NCBI GenBank assembly: GCA_964438025.1
Contig: CAYTIK010000019.1
Location: 1 to 20,962, forward strand
Length of the DNA stretch: 20,962 nucleotides
Direction: 5' to 3'
From: GCA-002790615 sp964438025
Lineage (GTDB): Bacteria > Patescibacteriota > Minisyncoccia > Moranbacterales > UBA2206
Below, piece by piece: positions 1 to 6,821 of the stretch; position 1 is the first letter of the stretch, and every line of letters starts with the position of its first letter. The notes under the pieces are model-generated. The model saw only the letters and a program-made list of their open reading frames with translations, did not search any database and was not told where the DNA came from. The position numbers and the translations under genes were made by a program.

Positions 1-1365
1 CCGGCTTCCGATTCCAAAGAAAAACTTAAACAGATGATTGAAGCGGGAATGAACGTGGCGCGGATTAATTTTTCTCACGGAACGCACGCCTCTAATGGCC
101 AATCGATAACCAATCTTCAGGAACTCCGGAAAGAATTAGACGTTCCTGTTGGGATTATGGCGGATCTGCAAGGACCGAGGATTCGTATTTTGGCAGAGAA
201 TGATGTAAAAATTGAGAAGGGAGAAATAATTTTTGTCACAGATAAAATTGAGGATTTAAATGTCAAAGTTCAAATGTCAAATGTCAAATCAAATCCCAGT
301 GACAAAATTAAAAAGATCGGATTGGATGTAAAAGGCATAATCAATAGCATTGAAATTGGCAATGAAATTCTGATTGAAGACGGCACGATGAAAATTATTG
401 TACGAGAAAAAAATAACGGAGTTTTATTGGGAGAAGTTATTAATGGAGGAATAGTCAAAAATCATAAAGGGGTGAATATTCCCGATGCTAAGCTCTCCGT
501 GCCTATTTTAACGGCCAAAGACGAAGCGGATTTGCGCTTTGTCCTGGAACAAGAAGTGGATTTTGTAGCGCTGTCTTTTGTAGGGAATGCCCAAGAGATA
601 ATGGATGTGCGGGAGAAAATAAAAAAGATTTTAGGCCGGGAAAATAATTTGCCACAAATTGTTTCCAAGATTGAAAGGAAAGAAGCGCTCAAAAACATCG
701 AGGAAATTATCCAGGCTTCGGATGTGGTGATGGTGGCGCGCGGCGATTTAGGGATTGAAACGCCGGAAAGCGAAGTGGCTATCCATCAGAAAGAAATCAT
801 TGCCAAATGTTTGCAATCTTCTAAGCCGGTGATTGTGGCCACGCAAATGCTCGATTCGATGATTAAAAGTCCGGTACCCACCCGAGCCGAAGTAGCGGAT
901 GTTTCCAACGCGGTCATTGACCATGCGGACGCGGTAATGCTTTCCGGCGAGTCAGCGAATGGTAAATATCCGGTGGAATCCGTGGCTATGATGAATGAAA
1001 TAATTCAAAAAACCGAAAAATCACCCTTTGACGATATTACACGCGATTGTCCAACGGAATATGCCGGACATCTGAAAAATTTAAAACCCATCCAATGTTT
1101 GTCTGCAGATTCTTCAATAAAAGCCATAGTATTTTTTTCTGCCGATGGAATTTTGGCGCGCTTAGCTTCCAATTGCCGAAAGGAACAAAATTTAATAGTT
1201 GGCACTAACAATTTTAAGGTTTATAATCAATTGGCTTTGGTTTGGGGCGTCGACGCTTATTTCTTTGAAGAAAATGACGCGTCTAAAATTATTGATTTAA
1301 CGCTAAAAAAAGCCAAAAAAGAAGGGAAAATAGACAAAAATGAGGAAGTTTTAAGGATAGTTTAG
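1..1365 (+). CDS. pyk: Pyruvate kinase, 5' end cut by the window edge
   Basis: Catalyses the last step of glycolysis, phosphoenolpyruvate + ADP to pyruvate + ATP, in the cytoplasm. The frame is open from base 1 (PASDSKEKLKQ...), which matches the usual N-terminus just after the TKIVCTIGPAS strand, so about 15-20 residues are missing. An internal ATG at 34 is not the true start. Visible motifs in order: ARINFSHGTH, the ADLQGPRIRI strand entering the B domain, VPILTAKDEADL, SKIERKEAL with the catalytic Lys, the VARGDLGIE metal and substrate loop, and PTRAEVADVSNAV followed by MLSGESANGKYPVE. A C-terminal domain follows, and there is no extra PEP-utiliser domain. The B domain contains a short in-frame TCAAATG-type repeat (262-297). 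No terminator is evident directly after the stop; a palindromic repeat begins about 30 bp downstream. Confidence 0.95.
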   Translation, partial: PASDSKEKLKQMIEAGMNVARINFSHGTHASNGQSITNLQELRKELDVPVGIMADLQGPRIRILAENDVKIEKGEIIFVTDKIEDLNVKVQMSNVKSNPSDKIKKIGLDVKGIINSIEIGNEILIEDGTMKIIVREKNNGVLLGEVINGGIVKNHKGVNIPDAKLSVPILTAKDEADLRFVLEQEVDFVALSFVGNAQEIMDVREKIKKILGRENNLPQIVSKIERKEALKNIEEIIQASDVVMVARGDLGIETPESEVAIHQKEIIAKCLQSSKPVIVATQMLDSMIKSPVPTRAEVADVSNAVIDHADAVMLSGESANGKYPVESVAMMNEIIQKTEKSPFDDITRDCPTEYAGHLKNLKPIQCLSADSSIKAIVFFSADGILARLASNCRKEQNLIVGTNNFKVYNQLALVWGVDAYFFEENDASKIIDLTLKKAKKEGKIDKNEEVLRIV

Positions 1366-1395
1366 GATATAATTTAATTTGATATCTTTCCGATT

Positions 1396-1474
1396 TGTCA
1401 TCCCGGGCTTGACCCGGAATCTAGCAAATAAACCTAATTTATTTTTCTGGATTCCCGTTTTCACAGGAATGACA
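1396..1474. repeat. Palindromic intergenic repeat (GTCATCC...GGAATGAC)
   Basis: The outer arms TGTCATCC and GGAATGACA are complementary, and an inner pair AATCTAG / CTGGATT also matches. The 5' half contains its own small hairpin (CCGGGCTTGACCCGG). The same outer arms recur at 13540-13609 with a different interior. This kind of repeat is common between genes in many bacteria. Here it may also end the pyk transcript, but it has no T-tract. Confidence 0.7.
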
Positions 1475-1519
1475 GTAAAATATAAATTTCGTCAAAAGTA
1501 AAAAACAAAGAAAAAATAC

Positions 1520-1594
1520 GGAGGCGTCGCATAGTCCCCGAAGGACTCCGCCAAAGGCGGAGCCTACGGGGTAAAGGTCCAGTGCGCATGCTTG
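1520..1594 (+). pseudogene. Broken 5' half of a tRNA-Ser, split by a 40-nt hairpin
   Basis: Bases 1520-1535 and 1576-1594 match the first 35 nt of the intact tRNA-Ser at 1918 with 3 differences. They cover the acceptor strand, D arm and anticodon 5' strand, stopping inside the anticodon loop after CTTG. Between them, at the D loop, lies a 40-nt palindrome (1536-1575; arms CCCCG...CGGGG and CTCCGCC AAA GGCGGAG). No 3' half follows. The copy cannot fold as a tRNA, so it is a remnant or target-site duplicate. Confidence 0.75.
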
Positions 1595-1643
1595 TCCCGC
1601 GTTCGTTCCGCTGTACGGAACTGCGGGATCCCGCTACGCGGGA
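1595..1643. repeat. Cluster of TCCCGC/GCGGGA hairpins
   Basis: TCCCGC (1595-1600) pairs with GCGGGA (1623-1628), and GTTCCG pairs with CGGAAC inside. Directly after it, TCCCGC TAC GCGGGA (1629-1643) forms a second hairpin. The cluster sits between the broken tRNA-Ser and the GIY-YIG gene, so all three may be parts of one inserted unit. Confidence 0.7.
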
Positions 1644-1660
1644 GAAAGCCTATAAAAACA

Positions 1661-1912
1661 ATGTTTACAGTTTATATTTTGCAAAGTATAAAGAATAATC
1701 GTTATTACATAGGTCATGCATCTGATATGATTACTAGACTTGCAAGGCATAATGCTGGCATGGTTAAATCAACGAAAAGTTTTATTCCATGGAAAATAAT
1801 ATATACCGAAAATTATAACACCAAGTCGGAAGCTTACAGAAGAGAATTAGAAGTAAAAAACTATAAAAGAGGAATAAAATTTAAGAGATTATTGGGGTTG
1901 TGGAAAGATTAA
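1661..1912 (+). CDS. Small GIY-YIG nuclease-domain protein (UPF0213/YhbQ-like)
   Basis: 83 residues. The GIY-YIG fold is visible as VYIL near residue 4 and YYIG near residue 15, followed by the helix with the conserved Arg (TRLARHN) and the catalytic Glu in EAYRRELEVK near residue 67. The ATG at 1661 was chosen because the domain begins immediately there. Longer upstream readings would translate the palindromic repeats at 1595-1643. There is no SD site. The gene ends 5 nt before the intact tRNA-Ser and lies between that tRNA and a broken copy of its 5' half, which suggests a selfish or target-site-linked nuclease. Family members are single-domain and their cellular role is poorly known. Nuclease activity is inferred from the fold only. 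Confidence 0.85.
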   Translation: MFTVYILQSIKNNRYYIGHASDMITRLARHNAGMVKSTKSFIPWKIIYTENYNTKSEAYRRELEVKNYKRGIKFKRLLGLWKD

Positions 1913-1917
1913 ACAAT

Positions 1918-2005
1918 GGAGGTGTCGCATAGTGGCCTAGTGCGCATGCTTGGAAAGCATGTATATCGCAAGGTATCGTGAGTTCGACTCTCACCGCCTC
2001 CGCCA
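1918..2005 (+). tRNA. tRNA-Ser(GGA)
   Basis: 88 nt including an encoded CCA. Acceptor GGAGGTG pairs with CGCCTCC, and the discriminator is G. The anticodon stem CATGC/GCATG encloses TTGGAAA, giving anticodon GGA. A long variable arm typical of tRNA-Ser is present, and the T arm has TTCGACT. It starts 5 nt after the GIY-YIG stop and ends 12 nt before dnaG. Confidence 0.95.
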
Positions 2006-2017
2006 ATTTTAAAAATT

Positions 2018-3841
2018 ATGAATTCGGACGTTGAAGAAATAAAATCGAGGTTGAATATTGTTGACGTGCTGTCGGAATATATCCGTTTGGAAAAAGCCGG
2101 CACGAATTTTAAGGCGCGCTGTCCTTTTCATAATGAAAAGAGCCCGTCTTTTATGGTGAGCGAAGACAAGCAAATCTGGCATTGTTTTGGTTGCGGTAAG
2201 GGTGGAGATATTTTCGGTTTCGTGATGGAGATGGAAGGTTTGGAATTTCGGGAAGCGTTGATAATGTTGGCGGAAAAAGCCGGAGTACCGATCCGCAAAT
2301 TTAACGCCAAAGAGGAAGGCCAAAAAAATCGCGTTTTGGAGATTCTAGAATTAGCTACGAAATTTTACGAAACCCAATTATGGAAAAGTTCCGCCGCGCC
2401 AAAAGTTTTAGCTTATTTGAAAAATCGGGGCATCAAAGAAGAAGCACTGAAAGAATTCCGTGTCGGCTTTGCCCCTTCTGGCTGGAGAAATTTACTGACA
2501 TTTCTAATGGGTAGAGGATATAAAACAGACGAAATTACTAAGACTGGCTTGCTAGTAGAAAAAAATCCGAAATCCGATCCGCCAACTGGCGGACAAAATT
2601 CTTCTTATTACGATAGATTTAGAGATAGAATTATTTTTCCCATCGCCGATTCCGGAGGGAAAATTGTCGGTTTTAGCGCCCGGGTCGCTCCCGGCGGGGA
2701 TGAATCGCAGGCTAAATACGTCAATACTCCGGAAACGGAGGTTTATCATAAAAGCCGGGTACTTTTCGGGTTGGATAAAGCTAAAAGTGAAATAAAGAAA
2801 TCCGGCTTTGCTTTTTTGGTGGAAGGGAATTTGGATGTGATTGCCTCTTCCCAAGCCGGCATAAAAAATGTCATCGCGGTTTCCGGGACAGCGATGACGC
2901 CTGACCATCTCGCCATTTTAAAAAGATACGCGGATGATTTGCGGATGTGCTTCGATATGGACCAGGCCGGAGAAATGGCGACCAGAAAAAGTTTGAAATT
3001 GTGTTTTGAAAAAGGCATGAATGTCAAAGTAGTAGAATTGCCTTCGGGCAAAGACGCAGCCGATCTGGCGCAAAACGATCCGCAGGCACTCCAAAATTCC
3101 GTGGCTGAAGCCAAAAACGCGATGGAATATCTTTTGGACAGAAGCCTCAAGCGTTATGATAAAAAACAAGTGGAGGGCAAAAAGAAAATTGCCCAAGATC
3201 TTTTGGAAATGCTGGCCTATTTGAATTCGGAGCTGGAAAAAAGCCACTGGATTAAAAAATTAGCGGAAGAGCTGGAAACAGAAGAAAACGTGTTGACGGA
3301 CATGCTCAGAAAGGCTAAAATTAGGGACAGAATAAAAACTCCTTCCAAGGATAATCCGGCTACCGAAGATTTTTCCGTCCAGAATAAATTAGCCAATTTG
3401 ACCCAGGGCTTGCTGGGCTTAATGTTAGTTTACAGCGCGATCTGGCGGAATATAGTTTTCCGCCAAAAGGAAAAACCGCTGATTTTGGAAAGCGAATTGT
3501 GGAAATTACTTCTGCAAAAAGGCGAAGAGCTGGATTTTGATTTTGAAAAATTTGTCCAATTTTTAGAAGACCGGGAACTCAAGGCCCAGGCCGAAAAGCT
3601 TTTTTTGGATAAAAAATACCGCTTTGATTTGAATAATAATATCGAAGAAATCCAGCTGAATGATCCGCTCGCTGAAATGGAGAAGCATCTCAAAGAGATT
3701 GAAAAAGAAATCGGGAAAAAAGAGCTGGCCAAGATAGAAAAAGACCTGAAAATTGCCGAAGCAAATAAGGATCGGGAAGCAGTTAAATTTTTAAGGGAAG
3801 AAGTTAGCCGGATTTCCCAGGAAATTTCCCGTTGTAATTGA
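2018..3841 (+). CDS. dnaG: DNA primase
   Basis: Makes RNA primers for the lagging strand at the replication fork, working with the DnaB helicase. 607 residues, normal length. The N-terminal CHC2 zinc finger has C35, H38, C56 and C59 (CPFH...CFGC). The catalytic core has a YYDRFRDRIIFPI motif, then a TOPRIM domain with VEGNLDV (E269) and CFDMDQAG (D313, D315) as metal ligands. The C-terminal third is helical and charged, as expected for the helicase-binding region. The start ATG lies 12 nt after the tRNA-Ser CCA and has no SD, like rpoD and typA here. It is followed 36 nt later by rpoD, the remains of the classical macromolecular synthesis operon. Confidence 0.97.
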   Translation: MNSDVEEIKSRLNIVDVLSEYIRLEKAGTNFKARCPFHNEKSPSFMVSEDKQIWHCFGCGKGGDIFGFVMEMEGLEFREALIMLAEKAGVPIRKFNAKEEGQKNRVLEILELATKFYETQLWKSSAAPKVLAYLKNRGIKEEALKEFRVGFAPSGWRNLLTFLMGRGYKTDEITKTGLLVEKNPKSDPPTGGQNSSYYDRFRDRIIFPIADSGGKIVGFSARVAPGGDESQAKYVNTPETEVYHKSRVLFGLDKAKSEIKKSGFAFLVEGNLDVIASSQAGIKNVIAVSGTAMTPDHLAILKRYADDLRMCFDMDQAGEMATRKSLKLCFEKGMNVKVVELPSGKDAADLAQNDPQALQNSVAEAKNAMEYLLDRSLKRYDKKQVEGKKKIAQDLLEMLAYLNSELEKSHWIKKLAEELETEENVLTDMLRKAKIRDRIKTPSKDNPATEDFSVQNKLANLTQGLLGLMLVYSAIWRNIVFRQKEKPLILESELWKLLLQKGEELDFDFEKFVQFLEDRELKAQAEKLFLDKKYRFDLNNNIEEIQLNDPLAEMEKHLKEIEKEIGKKELAKIEKDLKIAEANKDREAVKFLREEVSRISQEISRCN

Positions 3842-3877
3842 GAATTAATTTAAAAGAAGATATTTTTAAAACAAATT

Positions 3878-5197
3878 ATGGCAAAGAAGAAAAAAAAGCG
3901 CAAAAAGTTTTCTCGCAGAAAGAAAGTTGTCCGCAAGCGGAAAACTCGAAAAAGACCAGCGGGCAAAAAAATTAAAAAAAAGAAACTTTCCTCTTCCGAT
4001 AAGCGCTCCATGAAAAAACTGCTGAAAAAGGGACGGGCGAGCGCTAAAAAAAAGGGCCAAACCAAAAAAGCTCCTAAAAAAATGAGCAGCCGACCGGCGC
4101 AAGATTTAATCATGGAATTGGTGGTGCGCGGCAAGGAAAGAGGTTTTGTCACGGAAGACGAAATTATGCACGCGATTCCCAACGTGGAGCAGAATATCAA
4201 AGAGCTGGAAGGCTTATATGAAAAATTGGAAGCCATTGGGGTGAATGTGATGAGCTCCGGCGACATCATCAAGTTAGAAACGGACAAAGTCTCCGAAGAG
4301 CTGGAAGAGATGAAAGCCGGCAAGAAAAAATCCCGCAAGAAAGAAGCGCTGGACGTGCCGGAAGAAGCTTCTTCGGATTTGGTGCAGATGTATCTGCGCG
4401 AAATCGGCCGGGTAGATCTTTTAAAATCAGAAGAAGAAGTCTCGCTGGCCAAAAGGATTGAAAAGGGCGATTTGTTGGCCAAGAAGAAATTGACCGAAGC
4501 TAATCTGCGCTTAGTGGTCAGCATCGCTAAGAAATATGTCGGCCGTTCGCATAATCTTTCCTTGTTGGATCTGATCCAAGAGGGCAACATCGGCTTGTTT
4601 CGGGCGGTGGAAAAATTTGATTATCGCAAAGGCTATAAATTTTCCACTTATGCGACCTGGTGGATCCGCCAGGCGATTACCCGCGCCTTGGCCGACCAAT
4701 CCCGCACCATCCGCATTCCGGTGCATATGGTAGAAACGATCAATAAATATACTCAAGTGGCACGCCGCTTGGTCCAGGATTTAGGCCGGGAACCATTGCC
4801 GGAAGAAATTGCGGTAGAAATGGGACTAGAAGTGGATAAAATCCGCCACATTATGAAAATATCACAGGAAACCGTATCACTGGAAACTTCGGTTGGCGAT
4901 AGCGATGAAGATAGCGTACTAGGTGATTTTATTGAAGACACAGAAACGATTATGCCTAATCAATCAGCGGCCAGAAAATTACTCAAAGATCACATTGTGG
5001 AAGTGTTAGATTCTTTGACACCACGTGAACAAAAAATTCTTAAAATCAGATTTGGGTTGGAAGACGGCGTCATCCATACCCTAGAAGAAGTGGGACAGGA
5101 ATTCGGAGTAACCCGTGAACGTATCCGTCAGATTGAGGCCAAGGCTTTGGAAAAAATCAGAGAACATACTTCCATAAAAAAACTTAAAGACTATTAA
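3878..5197 (+). CDS. rpoD: Primary RNA polymerase sigma factor (sigma-70)
   Basis: Housekeeping sigma factor that directs RNA polymerase to -35/-10 promoters. 439 residues. The first 70 or so are extraordinarily basic (about 39 Lys/Arg), then a region 1.1-like helical segment (residues ~75-140). Region 1.2 follows (ASSDLVQMYLREIGR, ~165), then region 2 (NLRLVVSIAKKY, DLIQEGNIGL, YATWWIRQAITRA near 255-270). The tail is region 3 and region 4.2 with the helix-turn-helix (LEEVGQEFGVTRERIRQIE, ~402-420). The -10 reading (2.4) and -35 reading (4.2) helices look standard, in line with the TTGACA/TATAAT-like promoters in this window. No SD site is present. No clear terminator separates it from the tRNA-Asn promoter that begins at 5200. 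Confidence 0.97.
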   Translation: MAKKKKKRKKFSRRKKVVRKRKTRKRPAGKKIKKKKLSSSDKRSMKKLLKKGRASAKKKGQTKKAPKKMSSRPAQDLIMELVVRGKERGFVTEDEIMHAIPNVEQNIKELEGLYEKLEAIGVNVMSSGDIIKLETDKVSEELEEMKAGKKKSRKKEALDVPEEASSDLVQMYLREIGRVDLLKSEEEVSLAKRIEKGDLLAKKKLTEANLRLVVSIAKKYVGRSHNLSLLDLIQEGNIGLFRAVEKFDYRKGYKFSTYATWWIRQAITRALADQSRTIRIPVHMVETINKYTQVARRLVQDLGREPLPEEIAVEMGLEVDKIRHIMKISQETVSLETSVGDSDEDSVLGDFIEDTETIMPNQSAARKLLKDHIVEVLDSLTPREQKILKIRFGLEDGVIHTLEEVGQEFGVTRERIRQIEAKALEKIREHTSIKKLKDY

Positions 5198-5199
5198 AT

Positions 5200-5227
5200 T
5201 TGCTTAGTCTGCATTTTTTGTTATAAT
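5200..5227 (+). promoter_or_regulatory. Promoter of tRNA-Asn
   Basis: TTGCTT (5200-5205), a 16-nt spacer and a perfect TATAAT (5222-5227). The expected start near 5234 is about 20 nt before the tRNA. Confidence 0.75.
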
Positions 5228-5253
5228 CAGATTTGTTTTTGAAAATTGAATAT

Positions 5254-5526
5254 TCCGCGATAGCTCAATGGTAGAGCAGTTGGCTGTGAATAAACGCAGC
5301 TCTTTTGGGAAACTAAAAGATGAACTTTTCGGGATAACGGTGAAGGCTAAATCATTTTTTTGATACGCTAATACCGTGGGAACCCATTATTTTAATGGGG
5401 CGCCGTAGAGACTAGATACCGAAACTTCTAAATCAATTTGATATGGAGAAGATATAGTCCACCCCTTTAGGAAACTTTAGGATAAGTGTAACCAATTGGT
5501 TGTAGGTTCGAGTCCTACTCGCGGAG
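5254..5526 (+). tRNA. tRNA-Asn(GUU), interrupted by a group I intron
   Basis: Exons are 5254-5287 and 5489-5526. Joined, they give acceptor TCCGCGA/TCGCGGA, D stem GCTC/GAGC, anticodon stem GTTGG/CCAAT around CTGTTAA (anticodon GTT, Asn), T stem GTAGG/CCTAC with TTCGAGT, and discriminator G as in other tRNA-Asn. CCA is not encoded (CAA follows G73). The intron interrupts the anticodon between positions 35 and 36. Ignoring the intron rules, one could read GTG (His), but the exon-intron pairing and the G discriminator favour Asn. Confidence 0.9.
5288..5488 (+). ncRNA. Group I self-splicing intron, no ORF
   Basis: 201 nt. P1 is clear: the exon end GGCTGT pairs with intron GCAGCT, with the required U.G wobble at the 5' splice site, and the intron ends in G (5488). 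The signature P7 is present: AGACTA near 5410 pairs with the S element in AAGATATAGTCC near 5449-5460. P8 is CTTCT/AGAAG between them, P2 is CTTTT/AAAAG, P3 uses CGGT/ACCG, and P9 ends in a GAAA tetraloop. The size and the S-element wording resemble the small tRNA introns of the IC3 type, but the subgroup is not proven. No homing endonuclease is encoded. Confidence 0.9.
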
Positions 5527-5531
5527 CAAAT

Positions 5532-5563
5532 AAAAATAACCCTTATTTAAGCGGTTATTTTTT
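5532..5563 (+). terminator. Terminator of tRNA-Asn (type AAATAACC/GGTTATTT)
   Basis: AAAAATAACC (5532-5541) pairs with GGTTATTTTT (from 5553), followed by T residues. The pairing can extend outward: CGAGTAGGAC...GAACC at 5569-5590 is complementary to the tRNA T-arm and acceptor strand (5504-5520). This makes a long imperfect inverted repeat centred on the terminator loop. Confidence 0.8.
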
Positions 5564-5640
5564 ATACCCGAGTAGGACGGTAGAACCTGGCGTGCTTTAC
5601 AATTAATTGTATAAAATAAGAATATTTGCTATTATTTAGC

Positions 5641-5646
5641 TATAAT
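5641..5646 (+). promoter_or_regulatory. Likely -10 element for the 5663 gene
   Basis: TATAAT preceded by TTTAGC, 16 nt before the ATG. No convincing -35 at 16-18 nt upstream. Confidence 0.4.
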
Positions 5647-5662
5647 TAACTAACAAAAATAA

Positions 5663-5992
5663 ATGGAATTTAAAGAACCGAGTTTTCCAAAAAAAGAATC
5701 CGAAAATTCAACAAAGGGGGAACAGATAGAGAAAAGTCCAGGCAAACTTCAAGAAATCTTGGAGCAGATTTCTATGCTTGACGTTTGGAAAGGAGATGAG
5801 CTTAATAAAAAAAATAAACAAAAAGCTCTGCAATCAATTAGCGAATTGAAAACAACGACCGAACCAGAAAAAAGGAAGGAGTTGATATTGGATTTAAGAA
5901 CGGCAGTAGGCCTGATTGATGTATGGAAAGATGATGAAATCAACAAAACTTCTAAAAGTAAAGTTCAAGAATTGATAGAAGAATTAGAATAA
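5663..5992 (+). CDS. Small hypothetical protein with a duplicated 24-residue motif
   Basis: 109 residues, hydrophilic, Lys/Glu-rich, with no signal peptide or membrane segment. Two halves repeat: residues 39-62 begin LDVWKGDELNK and residues 85-108 begin IDVWKDDEINK, with 13 of 24 positions identical and the rest mostly conservative. The linker between them is polar. The conserved DVWK-DE-NK core followed by an amphipathic helix suggests a small helical repeat unit, perhaps for binding a partner. I do not recognise the family. The start is the first ATG after a TATAAT at 5641, and there is no SD. It has its own terminator at 6020. Confidence 0.75.
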   Translation: MEFKEPSFPKKESENSTKGEQIEKSPGKLQEILEQISMLDVWKGDELNKKNKQKALQSISELKTTTEPEKRKELILDLRTAVGLIDVWKDDEINKTSKSKVQELIEELE

Positions 5993-6019
5993 TTTTTCTA
6001 TTCAATCAAATATCAGGAT

Positions 6020-6053
6020 GAAGTCGCATGTTAACTCCAGTGACTTCTTTTTT
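6020..6053 (+). terminator. Terminator of the 5663 gene
   Basis: GAAGTC (6020-6025) and GACTTC (6042-6047) flank a 16-nt loop and are followed by TTTTTT. Confidence 0.75.
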
Positions 6054-6137
6054 AGAGATTAATTGGTAGCTCTCAAGTCTGGAATATAAATATATTAACC
6101 TTCCTTCTCAAATATAGTTCTAATAACGTCCACAGTG

Positions 6138-6178
6138 TGGAGCCAACTAAAATAACCTTCATTTGCAGGGTTATTTTT
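6138..6178 (+). terminator. Second AAATAACC/GGTTATTT terminator, preceded by a tRNA-like 3' end
   Basis: AAATAACC (6150-6157) and GGTTATTT (6169-6176) with a T-run. The bases just before, GTGGAGCCAACT, contain GGAGCCA, the expected 3' end of a tRNA-Asn. The following 30 bp (TATATCCCAATATGAC...) resemble those after the tRNA-Asn terminator (TATACCCGAGTAGGAC...). No gene immediately upstream needs it, so it looks like a decayed copy of the tRNA-Asn tail. Confidence 0.6.
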
Positions 6179-6189
6179 TATATCCCAAT

Positions 6190-6217
6190 ATGACAGCAGA
6201 ACTTTTTGTGGTAAAGT
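6190..6217 (+). promoter_or_regulatory. Promoter of the 6244 gene
   Basis: ATGACA (6190-6195), 16-nt spacer, TAAAGT (6212-6217) with TGTGG just before it, the same extended -10 context used at 6787, 7610, 9025 and 15451. The start would be about 20 nt before the ATG at 6244. Confidence 0.5.
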
Positions 6218-6243
6218 ATCAGCATAAGCATAACTTCAAAAAT

Positions 6244-6477
6244 ATGACTTACCAAAAAAATAATAAGGGACTACGACCTTTCATAATGACATATGCAACA
6301 CTTTTTTTATTTTCTTATTTCCTAGTCAACCTTTTGATTCCGGGTAATGTCCAAGCATATACCCAGCAAGATTGCATTAACGTAGCAACGAATTGCGCAA
6401 CAAGATGCGTAAATTCAATAAATGTTAAAAACATAAGTATAGTTGGAATTGTTGGGAGCCTATGGTTCGGTTTTTAG
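6244..6477 (+). CDS. Short secreted or anchored protein, possibly C-terminally truncated
   Basis: 77 residues from the ATG at 6244, chosen because it lies about 20 nt after a fitting promoter. In-frame ATGs at 6163 and 6190 lie in or before that promoter. A hydrophobic stretch (ATLFLFSYFLVNLLIPG) ending in VQA-YT is a good signal peptide with a cleavage site near residue 39. The mature part is short and has three Cys (QDCINVATNCATRCVN), then a Gly/Ile stretch before the stop. After the stop, another frame stays open to about 6545 (GAYGSVFSTTGLLQRFVMGQ), and it reads like a natural continuation. A one-base shift near 6450-6460 may have shortened the gene. No family recognised. Confidence 0.55.
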   Translation: MTYQKNNKGLRPFIMTYATLFLFSYFLVNLLIPGNVQAYTQQDCINVATNCATRCVNSINVKNISIVGIVGSLWFGF

Positions 6478-6524
6478 TACTACTGGATTGTTACAAAGAT
6501 TTGTTATGGGGCAAGCGTCGTCCA

Positions 6525-6573
6525 GTCCGCGGAGCCAACTAAAATAATCCCGATTTATCGGGATTATTTTTTA
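6525..6573 (+). terminator. Third terminator of the family (AAAATAATCCCG), preceded by a tRNA-like 3' end
   Basis: AAAATAATCCCG (6541-6552) pairs perfectly with CGGGATTATTTT (6559-6570), then T residues. Just before it is GTCCAGTCCGCGGAGCCA, which reads like the T-stem 3' strand plus acceptor strand plus CCA-type end of a tRNA related to tRNA-Asn. No matching 5' part is visible. Confidence 0.7.
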
Positions 6574-6762
6574 TACATCAGACTGAAGTTTTAACTGACT
6601 CTTTACAAAAATATAATTTTCATGTTAATCTCATACTTCATCAAGGTTTTTTGATAACTGAATAATAGCATCTCACTGCAGTCTAATCAAAAGTTCTAAG
6701 TTTGTTCAATAGGAGGAAATAAATTAAAATTTAGGACTTATTTTAAGTTTGTTTTATGCCTT

Positions 6763-6792
6763 TGATAGAATATCGGGAATAGTGGTATAATA
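6763..6792 (+). promoter_or_regulatory. Promoter of the 6822 gene
   Basis: TTGATA (6763-6768), 18-nt spacer ending TGG, perfect TATAAT (6787-6792). The 6574-6762 stretch before it holds no gene I can support. An orphan AGGAGG near 6712 has no start codon after it. Confidence 0.75.
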
Positions 6793-6821
6793 TGAATAGT
6801 TAATGGTTAACTTAAAAAATT

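Noticed and set aside
1592..1660. N-terminal extension of the GIY-YIG protein
   Set aside because: It would translate the TCCCGC palindromes, and the domain begins exactly at the 1661 ATG.
5254..5526. tRNA-His(GUG) reading of the split tRNA
   Set aside because: It needs an intron starting after CTGTGA. That breaks the P1 pairing and the U.G splice rule, and the tRNA lacks the His-specific G-1 and C73. The Asn reading satisfies all of these.
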